64,000 nt of DNA from an uncultured Microbacteriaceae bacterium. GTDB taxonomy: Bacteria; Actinomycetota; Actinomycetes; Actinomycetales; Microbacteriaceae. Position 1 is the first letter of the stretch. Every line of letters begins with the position of its first letter. The DNA lies in the NCBI GenBank assembly GCA_937124545.1, contig CAKZKU010000020.1, positions 1 through 64,000 of the forward strand. Reading direction: 5' to 3'. Position numbers and translations under genes: made by a program. A model generated the notes under the pieces. That model saw only the letters and a list, made by a program, of their open reading frames with translations, had not been told where the DNA came from and did not search any database. This document shows, piece by piece, positions 17,266 through 25,966 of this stretch.

Positions 17266-20172
17266 TTAACGGGAGTCACTCTCGTAAAAAACCCGCTCGA
17301 AGACCGCGCGCGCTCGCCGGGTAGTTCGCAGGTATTCATCCTCGAGGACGCTGGCCGAGAGCGGTGGGTATCCCCTCAACCGCGCGGCACCTTCCAAACC
17401 AGCACGATCATCGGGAAGCACATCGGTTGAGCTTGCCCCAAAAAGCGCCAGCGCGGTGCGAAGCCCCGAAGCCAAGGTCCACGCGGCTTCGAGTTGCTGC
17501 GCATCCTCGGCTGCCAGCAAGCCACAATTGCCCAATGCCGACAGCGCTTCGAGGGTAGAGGGCGTCCGAATTTCCGGGTGTGCGTGCCCATGGCGTAGTT
17601 GGAGAAGCTGAATCAGCCACTCGACGTCGCTGAGTGAGCCTCGCCCGAGTTTCAGGTGGCGTGAGGGGTCCGTACCCTGCGGGAGTCGTTCGGCTTCCAC
17701 GCGCGCCTTGATCCGACGGATATCGCGCGCTTGGTCGCCGCCAAACTCCTCGGGGTAGCGATACGGCGCCGCCATCTGGAGAAAAGCTTCTGACAGGGTC
17801 CTATCCCCCGCGCAATGGTCGGCGCGCAGAAGCGCCTGCGCCTCCCACCCGAGAGCCCAACGCTCGTAATACTGCTGGTACGCCTCAAGGCTGCGCACGA
17901 GGGGGCCATTCTTGCCCTCGGGTCGCAACCCGGCATCCAATTCCAGCGGGAACAGCACGTCTTCGCCATATTTTTTGACATCGCGCACAATCGCGTCCGC
18001 GAGCTGGCCCGCCTCATCGCCAGCGCCGGTGTCGCGATACACCCACAACACATCCAAATCGGAGGAAAAGCCGATCTCGCGGCCGCCTAAACGGCCCATG
18101 CTGATCACCGCAAAGTCCACCCCCGTGAGGCCGTGCCGAGCCAGGGCAAGAAGTCCCTCTACATGGGCTTGGGCCAGGTCGGTCAGCCCGGAGGCAGTGG
18201 CCGTGGTCTCTGACACCCCCAGAATGCTTCCCATCGCGAGGCGCAAGAGCTCCCTGCGCCGGAAAGTGCGCAGCGCTTGTGCCGCTGCGTCACGGTCTGC
18301 CTGATGGCGTTGCAGGGTGGCCTTGACCTCCTCCAGTAGGGATTCGGCCCGCCGGGGCACCAAATCTTCATCATCGTCCAACCACTCGGCCCCTTCGGGA
18401 ACCCGAGCAAACAGTTTTTGGACGTATCCGCTGGTGGAGAGCACCTGGGTGAGGCGCTGTGCTGCGCCAGAAGAGTCCCGGAGCATACGAAGGAACCAAT
18501 ACGCCTCCCCCAAGTTGTCACTGAGGTTTCGAAAGGCGAGCAGTCCCCCATCAGGATCTGTGCCCTCCGCCAACCACTGCAGAATCACCGGCAAAAGAGC
18601 GCGTTGAATTGCCGCTCTGCGTGACACCCCCTGGGTGAGGGCTGCCAGGTGGTGGAGGGCTCCCTCGGGATTGACGAAACCGGAGGCCCCCAACCGCAGT
18701 GCTGCCTGAGAGCTGGTGAGAGCCCCTCCGGCTTCATCAAGGCTTGCCACCGCCGAGAGTAGGGGACGATAAAAAAGCTTCTCGTGCAGACTTCTCACAT
18801 CGCGCCGCGTGCTTCGCCACAAGTCACTGATGCCCGAGGCGGTTTCCGCCAACCCGGTACGGCGCGCTAGCAGGCGCAGCTCCTCCTCGGTCTCTGGCAT
18901 GACGTGGCTTCGCACCATCGCACCCAGCTGTATGCGGTGCTCAAGCAGTCGTAGCGTCCGATAGGCGACATCAAACTCGTTCGCTTCGGCACGACCGACA
19001 TACCCCGCCTGAGAGAGCGCCCGCAGAGCACCGAGGGTGTCTCGCTGCCGGATGGACTCGTCGGTGGCTCCATGCACCAACTGCAGCAGCTGGATCGTGA
19101 ATTCGATATCGCGCAGGCCTCCTGGACCGAGCTTCACCTGGCGTTCTACCTGGTCCGCCGGAATAGTGTTGGTGACCCGCTCTCGCATTCGCTGCACTTG
19201 CTCGACAAATCCCGGACGCCCTGATGCGCTAAATACCAGGGGGTTGAGCGCATCGACATAGCGCTGGCCTAAGCCTGCGTCGCCGGCCAGCGGTCGTGCC
19301 TTCAGCAACGCCTGAAACTCCCAATCGCTCGCCCACCGGTCGTAGTAGGCAAGGTGGGAGTCCAAAGTGCGGACCAGGGCGCCGTCTTTACCTTCCGGGC
19401 GCAGATTGGCGTCTACTTCCCACAACCCCGGTTCGCTGCCGAACTCCATCACATTGCGCGCGGTTTCCCGCGCCAGCAGGGTTGCGCCCTGGAGGACCTT
19501 CTCGCTCTCTGCCCCCTCGGGGATCTCCGTGACATAAATCACGTCAACGTCGCTGAGGTAGTTGAGCTCACGCGCACCCGTTTTGCCCATCCCAATAATC
19601 GAGAGCGGAACGTCTTTCGCGGGCAAAGAATGCTGGCGGCGCGCAATATCCAGAGCGATTTCTAGGCACGCCCCGGCCATGTCGGCCAAACAGGCGGCCA
19701 CCTGGGGCAGTACCTGCCGGGCGTCAGCAGATCTTGCGTCAAAAAGCGCTAATTGACAGAGGTTGCGCCGATATTGCACCCGCAACGCAGAGACCGCCTC
19801 CGCGGGCTCCAGGCCCCGGGTAACGGACCCAAAGAGCTCCACCCAGCCGTGTACGGCGGGAAGAACAGTGAGGTCGTCGGTAAAGAGGCTCCACTGTTCA
19901 GGTCTGCGCAAAAGAAAGTCGGTCAGCCCCGTGCTCATCCCGGTGAGCACAATCACAGACTCCCTGGCGTGGGCAGATTTCACCAGTTTTGCCCACGGGC
20001 CGGGATGCGCCTCCCGCATGGCCAAACATGTGGCTAGCGAAGCGTCGGGGTCGGCGGAACCGGCAAAGAGTTCCGGCTCCCAGCCAAGCTCAGCAAGCCG
20101 CTGTTGCGCGGCGCCCAGGTCGCTAAAGCCTGCTTTAGCAAGGACCTGGAGAGTCGATCGCTCCCTCGTCAT
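17266..20172 (-). CDS. glnE: Bifunctional glutamine synthetase adenylyltransferase / adenylyl-removing enzyme
   Basis: A 968-residue enzyme that adenylylates and de-adenylylates the Tyr of GlnA1, switching its activity with nitrogen status. Two nucleotidyltransferase domains are visible, each with the GxD-type acidic pair: LNYLSDVDVIYV in the N-terminal half and IGFSSDLDVLWVY in the C-terminal half. Each is followed by an LRPEGK(D/N)G motif and an RxRxKLGxGxLxDxEW-type segment (KLGPGGLRDIEF, KLGRGSLSDVEW). It lies 12 bases after glnA2 and is co-transcribed with it. Confidence 0.95.
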   Translation of the reverse strand: MTRERSTLQVLAKAGFSDLGAAQQRLAELGWEPELFAGSADPDASLATCLAMREAHPGPWAKLVKSAHARESVIVLTGMSTGLTDFLLRRPEQWSLFTDDLTVLPAVHGWVELFGSVTRGLEPAEAVSALRVQYRRNLCQLALFDARSADARQVLPQVAACLADMAGACLEIALDIARRQHSLPAKDVPLSIIGMGKTGARELNYLSDVDVIYVTEIPEGAESEKVLQGATLLARETARNVMEFGSEPGLWEVDANLRPEGKDGALVRTLDSHLAYYDRWASDWEFQALLKARPLAGDAGLGQRYVDALNPLVFSASGRPGFVEQVQRMRERVTNTIPADQVERQVKLGPGGLRDIEFTIQLLQLVHGATDESIRQRDTLGALRALSQAGYVGRAEANEFDVAYRTLRLLEHRIQLGAMVRSHVMPETEEELRLLARRTGLAETASGISDLWRSTRRDVRSLHEKLFYRPLLSAVASLDEAGGALTSSQAALRLGASGFVNPEGALHHLAALTQGVSRRAAIQRALLPVILQWLAEGTDPDGGLLAFRNLSDNLGEAYWFLRMLRDSSGAAQRLTQVLSTSGYVQKLFARVPEGAEWLDDDEDLVPRRAESLLEEVKATLQRHQADRDAAAQALRTFRRRELLRLAMGSILGVSETTATASGLTDLAQAHVEGLLALARHGLTGVDFAVISMGRLGGREIGFSSDLDVLWVYRDTGAGDEAGQLADAIVRDVKKYGEDVLFPLELDAGLRPEGKNGPLVRSLEAYQQYYERWALGWEAQALLRADHCAGDRTLSEAFLQMAAPYRYPEEFGGDQARDIRRIKARVEAERLPQGTDPSRHLKLGRGSLSDVEWLIQLLQLRHGHAHPEIRTPSTLEALSALGNCGLLAAEDAQQLEAAWTLASGLRTALALFGASSTDVLPDDRAGLEGAARLRGYPPLSASVLEDEYLRTTRRARAVFERVFYESDSR

Positions 20173-20184
20173 CCCCGCACGGTG

Positions 20185-21522
20185 CTACAACAGCTCGAGG
20201 TTGCTGGCGAGCTCGTAGGGGGTGACTTGGGCGCGGTAGGCCTCCCACTCGCGCTTCTTGTTCAGCAGGAAGTAGTTGAACACTCTCTCACCGAGTGTTT
20301 CTGCGACCAGCTCACTGTTTTCCATCTGGACCAGCGCCTGGTCAAGGCTCGCGGGTAGGGGTTCGTAGCCCAGCGCCCGTCGCTCACCTTCACTGAGCTC
20401 CCATACGGTGTCCTCTGCTTCGGCCGGCAACTCGTAGTTGTTTTCGATACCTTTCAAACCTGCTGCCAGTAGCAGCGAGAACGCCAGATACGGGTTGGCC
20501 GCAGAATCAATCCCGCGATACTCCACGCGCGCGCTTTGACCCTTGCTGGGCTTATACAGGGGCACCCGAACCAGGGCGGAGCGGTTGTTGTGTCCCCAGG
20601 TCACGTAACTGGGGGCTTCGTGTCCGCCCCACAGGCGCTTATACGAGTTCACAAACTGGTTGGTGATGGCGGTGAATTCGGGAGCGTGTTTCAGCACACC
20701 AGCCACAAAGGAGCGTCCCAGGGCGGAGAGCTGGTACTTGCCTCCCGCGTCGAAGAACGCGTTTGTGTCACCTTCAAACAGCGAGAGGTGGGTGTGCATG
20801 CCCGAACCTGGGTGGGAAGCCATCGGTTTTGGCATAAACGTGGCGTAAACACCCTGCTCGATGGCGACTTCTTTGACCACGGTTCTAAACGTCATGATGT
20901 TGTCTGCCGTCGTCAAGGCATCCGCATAACGCAGGTCGATCTCGTTCTGACCCGGGCCCGCCTCGTGATGGCTGAACTCGACCGAGATTCCCAGGTCTTC
21001 CAACATCCGCACGGCACGCCGACGGAAGTCGTGTGCGGTGCCGCCGGGAACATTGTCAAAATACCCTGCAGAATCGACAGGTTCGGGCCCGTCAGGACCG
21101 TAGGCGCTGGACTTCAGGAGGTAAAACTCCACCTCCGGGTGGGTGTAAAACGTGAAGCCCAGATCTGCTGCCTTTTCCAACTGACGCTTGAGAACATGGC
21201 GCGGGTCCACCGCAGCGGGTTGACCATCCGGCGTGGTGATGTCGCAGAACATTCGCGCGGTGGGGTCAACTTCACCCCTCCAGGGAAGAATCTGGAACGT
21301 TGTCGGGTCAGGGTGAGCCAGCACATCGGCTTCGAATGCCCGGGTAAACCCTTCGATCGACGAACCATCGATTCCTAAGCCCTCAGCAAAAGCGCCCTCA
21401 ATCTCTGCGGGAGCCACCGCCACCATTTTCAGTGTGCCCACCACATCGGTGAACCACAACCGAATGAATTTCACTCCGCGCTCTTCAATAGTGCGCAAGA
21501 CAAAGTCGCGTTGTTTATCCAC
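20185..21522 (-). CDS. glnA2: Glutamine synthetase type I, GlnA2-like
   Basis: 445 residues, the length of actinobacterial GlnA2. It contains IDGSSIEGF, EVEFYLL, SHHEAGPGQNEIDLRYADAL, PGSGMHTHLSLF and NRSALVRVP. It lacks the LYxLPPEE adenylylation motif (here VWELSEGERRALGYEPLP), so GlnE should not act on it. GTG start with a GGGGGA purine stretch upstream. In related bacteria GlnA2 is non-essential, and some GlnA paralogues act on polyamines or other amines, so the true substrate is uncertain. Confidence 0.9.
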   Translation of the reverse strand: MDKQRDFVLRTIEERGVKFIRLWFTDVVGTLKMVAVAPAEIEGAFAEGLGIDGSSIEGFTRAFEADVLAHPDPTTFQILPWRGEVDPTARMFCDITTPDGQPAAVDPRHVLKRQLEKAADLGFTFYTHPEVEFYLLKSSAYGPDGPEPVDSAGYFDNVPGGTAHDFRRRAVRMLEDLGISVEFSHHEAGPGQNEIDLRYADALTTADNIMTFRTVVKEVAIEQGVYATFMPKPMASHPGSGMHTHLSLFEGDTNAFFDAGGKYQLSALGRSFVAGVLKHAPEFTAITNQFVNSYKRLWGGHEAPSYVTWGHNNRSALVRVPLYKPSKGQSARVEYRGIDSAANPYLAFSLLLAAGLKGIENNYELPAEAEDTVWELSEGERRALGYEPLPASLDQALVQMENSELVAETLGERVFNYFLLNKKREWEAYRAQVTPYELASNLELL

Positions 21523-21568
21523 TGTTTCCCCCAGATTGGGCGCTCACCGGCGCAGAAAGCTCTGGCAT

Positions 21569-21574
21569 TAGGCT
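21569..21574 (+). promoter_or_regulatory. Probable -10 box of a leaderless promoter for nadE
   Basis: TAGGCT, then seven bases, then the ATG at 21582. There is no ribosome binding site. Confidence 0.5.
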
Positions 21575-21581
21575 ACTGGTT

Positions 21582-23333
21582 ATGCCCCGTTTTCGCTTAG
21601 CTTTAGCGCAAACCAACCCCATTGTGGGTCATCGATCCCACAACGCTCAGACTCTTCTGGAGTGCGCTCGGGTTGCCTACGACCAGGGTGCACAAGCCAT
21701 GCTGAGCGGTGAGCTCTCCCTCACGGGCTACCCGATCGAAGATTTGGCGCTGCGGGATAATTTTTTGGAACTGTCACGGGCCTCCTTGGCGGAGCTGGCG
21801 AGCGCACTCCAGGCCGAAGGTATGGGCGATATGGCGGTCATCGTGGGGCACCCCGATGGGCCACATACGCTGGCTGATGACGCCACCATCCTGCACTCTG
21901 CCGCCCGGGCCACAAACAGCGCCAGCGTTCTCCTGGGCGGGAAAATTCAGGCCACCTACGCGAAACACCACCTGCCCACGTACGCCGTGTTCGATGAATC
22001 CCGAACGTTTGTGCCGGGGACCGAAACTCTCATCCTGCGTATGGCCGGTGTTGATGCTGGAATCCTTATTTGTGAGGACTTGTGGCGCAGCGACGGCCCC
22101 GTGGAAACTCTCACGGGTTACCCCCTGGGGCTTCTACTGGTTCCCAATGCGTCCCCTTTCCAGCGAGATAAAGCCACCGTGCGAGAGCCACTGGTTACCC
22201 AGCGCGCCCAGGAAATGAACACCCACGTTGCCTATGTGAACATTGCCGGTGGGCAGGACGATCTGGTGTTTGATGGCGACAGCATGATCGTCTCCCCCGC
22301 CGGGCACCGCACCGTCTCCTCCGCCTGGTTTGACGAAGACGTGACGGTGGCGGACCTGGAAATCCCATCATTCGGCGCTGAGGCGCCACTGCCCGCCGGT
22401 GCTCGACGGGTGGAGCTTGCGGGAGTCCGCGCCCCCGGGTCACAACCTCTCCCCCCTCCCACACCGCGCACCGATGATCCACTCGAGCTGGTGTGGCAGG
22501 CCATCACCACAGGTATTCGCGATTATGTGAATAAGAACAGTTTCCCCTCGGTTATCCTCGGGCTCTCCGGAGGCATTGACTCAGCTTTGTGCGCATCGCT
22601 GGCAACCGATGCGCTCGGTCCGGAACGGGTTTTTGGCGTGGGGATGCCCAGTGCCCACTCGAGTGAGCACTCGCTGGAAGATGCGCAAGCGCTTGCCGAG
22701 AACCTAGGACTCAGCTACCGCGTAGAGGGCATCACGAAGCTGGTCGCCGGTTTTGACGAGCAGCTGGGTCTGACCGGTCTGGCGGCCGAGAATGTGCAAG
22801 CCCGCGCCCGGGGTGTGCTGCTGATGGCGCTCTCGAATCAGGAGGGCCACCTTGTGCTGACGACGGGGAACAAATCGGAGCTCGCCGTAGGCTACTCCAC
22901 CATCTACGGTGACTCCGTCGGCGGATTTGCGCCAATCAAGGACGTCCCCAAGACACTGGTGTGGGAACTGGCTCGGTGGCGAAATGCTCGGGCCCAATCG
23001 CTGGGGGAAACACCCCCCATCCCCGCGAACTCGATCGACAAGCCGCCCAGCGCTGAGCTGCGTCCCGATCAAACCGATCAGGACAGCCTCCCCGACTACG
23101 AGCTGCTTGACCAGATCCTTGAGCTACTTGTCGTCCAGGGCTATGACGCGCCACAGATCGTCGCTCGGGGTTTTGAAGAAGCACTCGTCCACGAAGTGGT
23201 GGCGCTCGTTTCCCGCGCGGAATGGAAGCGTCGCCAGGGTGCGATTGGGCCCCGTATTTCGAGTGTGGCTTTCGGGAGGGACCGACGGCTTCCGATTACC
23301 AACACCCTGTCGCAGTTCGAGCGCCCCGAGTAG
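21582..23333 (+). CDS. nadE: Glutamine-dependent NAD+ synthetase
   Basis: Last step of NAD synthesis: amidation of deamido-NAD with ammonia from glutamine. The 583 residues form an N-terminal nitrilase-type glutaminase domain (catalytic Glu in SGELSLTGYP, Lys in YAKHHLPTY, Cys in GILICEDLWR) followed by the synthetase domain with the pyrophosphatase loop LGLSGGIDSALCASLA and the TTGNKSELAVGYSTIYGD segment. Both activities appear intact. It is the first gene of a plus-strand run and divergent from glnA2. Confidence 0.95.
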   Translation: MPRFRLALAQTNPIVGHRSHNAQTLLECARVAYDQGAQAMLSGELSLTGYPIEDLALRDNFLELSRASLAELASALQAEGMGDMAVIVGHPDGPHTLADDATILHSAARATNSASVLLGGKIQATYAKHHLPTYAVFDESRTFVPGTETLILRMAGVDAGILICEDLWRSDGPVETLTGYPLGLLLVPNASPFQRDKATVREPLVTQRAQEMNTHVAYVNIAGGQDDLVFDGDSMIVSPAGHRTVSSAWFDEDVTVADLEIPSFGAEAPLPAGARRVELAGVRAPGSQPLPPPTPRTDDPLELVWQAITTGIRDYVNKNSFPSVILGLSGGIDSALCASLATDALGPERVFGVGMPSAHSSEHSLEDAQALAENLGLSYRVEGITKLVAGFDEQLGLTGLAAENVQARARGVLLMALSNQEGHLVLTTGNKSELAVGYSTIYGDSVGGFAPIKDVPKTLVWELARWRNARAQSLGETPPIPANSIDKPPSAELRPDQTDQDSLPDYELLDQILELLVVQGYDAPQIVARGFEEALVHEVVALVSRAEWKRRQGAIGPRISSVAFGRDRRLPITNTLSQFERPE

Positions 23334-23336
23334 GCT
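23331..23336 (+). promoter_or_regulatory. Probable -10 box of a leaderless promoter for panB
   Basis: TAGGCT, whose TAG is also the nadE stop codon, then six bases, then the panB ATG at 23343. Co-transcription with nadE is also possible. Confidence 0.45.
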
Positions 23337-23342
23337 CCCACC

Positions 23343-24158
23343 ATGTCTTCTTCTCCCAAACGTGTTCGCGTCCGCCATTTCGCCCGCGCCAAACAAGAGG
23401 GCATCCGCATTACCGGCATCACCAGCTATGACTTTCTAACGGCAGGAGTGTTCGACGAAGCCGGCGTTGATTTCCTCCTCATCGGTGATTCCGCCGCCAA
23501 TGTGGTTTTTGGTTACGACTCCACTGTCCCCGTCACTGTGGACGAGCTGATTCCGCTATGTCGTGGGGTCGCTAAGGCAGCATCGCGCGCGCTGGTGATA
23601 GCCGATCTGCCCTTCGGGTCCTACGAGGCGAGTGCTGACGAAGCTCTGCACACCGCCATTCGCTTCATGAAGGAATCCGGCGTGCACGCGGTCAAACTGG
23701 AGGGCGGCGTTCGCTCTCGTGACCACATCTCGCGCATTGTTGAAGCGGGGATCCCGGTCATGGGCCATGTGGGCTTCACTCCCCAAAGTGAGCACGGACT
23801 CGGCGGTCACGTGGTGCAGGGGCGCGGCAGTGGCGCGGAAGCGCTGATGGAGGACGCCCTCGCTGTCCAGGAGGCGGGAGCCTTCGCCGTTGTGATCGAA
23901 ATGGTGCCGCAGACTATTGCTCGCCAGGTAAGCGAAGCACTCACCATTCCCACCATTGGTATTGGTGCTGGCCCGGGCACTGACGGTCAGATTCTCGTGT
24001 GGTCAGACCTCGCGGGGCTTAGCACTGACCGCCTTCCACGATTTGTCAAGCAATACGCGTCGATGCGGGATGTGCTCCATGGGGCAGTATCCCAGTGGCG
24101 CGACGAAGTGGAATCAGGTACCTTCCCCGGGCCGGAGCACAGCTTCGACGAGGACTAG
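23343..24158 (+). CDS. panB: 3-methyl-2-oxobutanoate hydroxymethyltransferase
   Basis: First committed step of pantothenate synthesis: it transfers a hydroxymethyl group from methylene-tetrahydrofolate to 2-oxoisovalerate to form ketopantoate. The 271 residues form a TIM barrel of normal length with LIGDSAANVVFGYDST, DLPFGSYE, VKLEGG, GHVGFTPQS, VIEMVPQ (catalytic Glu region) and PTIGIGAGPGTDGQ. No panC or panD is adjacent. Its stop overlaps that of the small gene on the other strand by CTAG. Confidence 0.95.
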   Translation: MSSSPKRVRVRHFARAKQEGIRITGITSYDFLTAGVFDEAGVDFLLIGDSAANVVFGYDSTVPVTVDELIPLCRGVAKAASRALVIADLPFGSYEASADEALHTAIRFMKESGVHAVKLEGGVRSRDHISRIVEAGIPVMGHVGFTPQSEHGLGGHVVQGRGSGAEALMEDALAVQEAGAFAVVIEMVPQTIARQVSEALTIPTIGIGAGPGTDGQILVWSDLAGLSTDRLPRFVKQYASMRDVLHGAVSQWRDEVESGTFPGPEHSFDED

Positions 24159-24328
24159 GCTTCCTCGTCTGCCTCCCAGGCAGCAGCGCGCTCGCGCGCG
24201 ATTTCTGGCGCTCTGGCCGCTTCAGCTTCGGACTCAAACGGGCCATCACGATGCATCCCCAGGGACTGGGGTCCGTATTCGACTTCGCCGGTGACATGGT
24301 TAAACCACCACTTCTTTGTCTCTGCCAT
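24155..24328 (-). CDS. Conserved 57-residue actinobacterial protein
   Basis: A small gene on the minus strand between panB and map. It starts at the ATG at 24326-24328, five bases after GGGAGAG, and ends with TAG at 24155. The protein opens MAETKKWWFNHVTGEVEYG, followed by a GP..S..MHRDGPF turn and an acidic, Ala/Glu-rich helix ending EADEEA. Short proteins of this kind (a Trp-Tyr/Phe-Asn-x-x-Thr-Gly-Glu-Val start, then a DRxGPF turn and an Ala/Glu helix) are common next to map in actinobacteria and are often mislabelled as SPOR-domain proteins. The function is unknown. Its stop overlaps the panB stop by four bases. Confidence 0.75.
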   Translation of the reverse strand: MAETKKWWFNHVTGEVEYGPQSLGMHRDGPFESEAEAARAPEIARERAAAWEADEEA

Positions 24329-24341
24329 CAGCTCTCCCGTT

Positions 24342-24347
24342 TAGACT
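24342..24347 (+). promoter_or_regulatory. Probable -10 box of a leaderless promoter for map
   Basis: TAGACT, then six bases, then the GTG at 24354. This spacing supports that GTG rather than the one at 24348. There is no ribosome binding site. The reverse strand of the same 14 bases can serve the 57-residue gene. Confidence 0.5.
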
Positions 24348-24353
24348 GTGTGC

Positions 24354-25220
24354 GTGCCAAAAGATGCCTCTGGAATCCTGATTCCCGGCACGCTCGCACC
24401 GCAACGACCCGTTGACTCTTCCATCACAGCTCCAGAATACGTTGGCAAACAAGCTCCACGAGACCACCAGGGCGATGATGTTTACTCCGCCGAGGAAATA
24501 GCGGCCATTCGCGCAGCAGGAACCATTGCCGCGCAAGCGATCGAAGCAGCCGGCGCCGCCGTCGTGCCCGGGGTCACCACAAACGAGCTTGATCGCATCG
24601 CGCACGATTACGTGACCAGTCACGGAGCGTACCCGTCAACCCTCGGTTATCGGGGATACCCGAAATCCTGCTGTACGTCGCTCAATGAAGTGATCTGTCA
24701 CGGCATTCCCGATGACACCGTCGTGGAAGAAGGCGACATCGTGAACATCGATATCACCGCCTACTTGAATGGTTTCCACGGTGACCTGAACAAAACGTTT
24801 ATCGCCGGTGAGGCGTCAGAAGAGGCCACACTGCTGGTAGAGCGCACCGAGGAGGCCTTGCGGCGCGGGATAAAGGCGGTGGCGCCCGGTCGCGAAATCA
24901 ATGTGATTGGCCGAGCGATTGAAGCGTATGCCTCACGCTTTGGCTACGGCGTAGTGAAGGATTTCACGGGGCACGGAGTGGGGTCGTCTTTCCACTCCGG
25001 GCTGATCATTCCCCACTACGACGCTGCACCGCTCTATGACCAGCGAATTGAACCGGGAATGGTCTTCACCATTGAGCCAATGTTGACGCTGGGCACTATC
25101 GCTTGGGACATGTGGGAGGACGGCTGGACCGTCACCACGAAGGACAAGAAACTCTCCGCCCAGTTTGAACACACTCTTGTGGTTACCGACGCCGGAGCAG
25201 AAATATTGACGCTGCCATGA
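24354..25220 (+). CDS. map: Methionine aminopeptidase type I
   Basis: Removes the initiator Met from nascent proteins. 288 residues from the GTG at 24354, which gives a [17 protein letters not shown] opening typical of actinobacterial MetAPs with an N-terminal extension; the GTG at 24348 adds two residues. The metal ligands of the pita-bread fold are all present: [21 protein letters not shown] (two Asp), [11 protein letters not shown] (His), FTIEPML (Glu) and FEHTLVVT (Glu). It overlaps ppgK by four bases. Confidence 0.95.
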   Translation: MPKDASGILIPGTLAPQRPVDSSITAPEYVGKQAPRDHQGDDVYSAEEIAAIRAAGTIAAQAIEAAGAAVVPGVTTNELDRIAHDYVTSHGAYPSTLGYRGYPKSCCTSLNEVICHGIPDDTVVEEGDIVNIDITAYLNGFHGDLNKTFIAGEASEEATLLVERTEEALRRGIKAVAPGREINVIGRAIEAYASRFGYGVVKDFTGHGVGSSFHSGLIIPHYDAAPLYDQRIEPGMVFTIEPMLTLGTIAWDMWEDGWTVTTKDKKLSAQFEHTLVVTDAGAEILTLP

Positions 25221-25966
25221 GTGTCGCGCTGGGCATCGATATTGGCGGAACGGGCATCAAAGGTGCCCGAGTGAACCTCGCCACCGGCGAGCTTGTCTCA
25301 GACCGCGTCAAAATAGCGACGCCTGAGGGCGCCCACCCACCCGACGTGTTGGACGTTGTTCAGGAAATTGTCGACACTCTCGGCCACCGTGAGGACGAGC
25401 CCATCGGTGTCTGTTTCCCCGCGGTGGTCACCCATGGTCGAACCCGGTCGGCCAGTAACGTCTCCCAAGAGTGGATTGATTTTCCCGCCGACGAGTATCT
25501 GACCCAGGAGCTGGGGCAACCGATCCGCATGGTCAACGACGCAGATGCTGCAGGATTTGCAGAGGCATCGCTGGGTTCAGCGCGCGGGGTCGACGGCCTT
25601 GTCATTCTCACCACCTTGGGAACCGGAATTGGCAGTGCCTTCTTGATGGATGGCGTGCTTGTCCCCAATTCAGAGCTTGGTCTCCTCGAAATTGACGGCG
25701 AGTTAGCCGAAAAACGGGCCGCAAACTCGGCGAGAGAACGCGAAGGCTTGTCTTTTGAGGAATGGGCCTCTCGTCTCACCCGCTTTTACACCCACGTCGA
25801 AACTTTGTTTGCTCCCGAGCTGTTCGTGATCGGCGGGGGCGTCTCCTCAAGCCACGAGAAGTTCTTCCCTCTGATTGAGGCTGGTGCACCCCTCGTTCCC
25901 GCGCACTTCCTCAATAACGCCGGAATTATCGGCAGTGCCCTCTGGGCAACCAAGCCTCAGGATTAG
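25217..25966 (+). CDS. ppgK: Polyphosphate glucokinase
   Basis: A ROK-family kinase of 249 residues that phosphorylates glucose using polyphosphate and/or ATP. It shows the phosphate motif [13 protein letters not shown], the sugar and catalytic segment [12 protein letters not shown] (Asp base), TLGTGIGSA, and the Glu-rich [17 protein letters not shown] region with a [18 protein letters not shown] signature typical of PPGK rather than ordinary ROK glucokinases, which carry a Cys zinc motif absent here. It is translationally coupled to map. It ends convergently with hflX, sharing four bases. Confidence 0.9.
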   Translation: MSVALGIDIGGTGIKGARVNLATGELVSDRVKIATPEGAHPPDVLDVVQEIVDTLGHREDEPIGVCFPAVVTHGRTRSASNVSQEWIDFPADEYLTQELGQPIRMVNDADAAGFAEASLGSARGVDGLVILTTLGTGIGSAFLMDGVLVPNSELGLLEIDGELAEKRAANSAREREGLSFEEWASRLTRFYTHVETLFAPELFVIGGGVSSSHEKFFPLIEAGAPLVPAHFLNNAGIIGSALWATKPQD

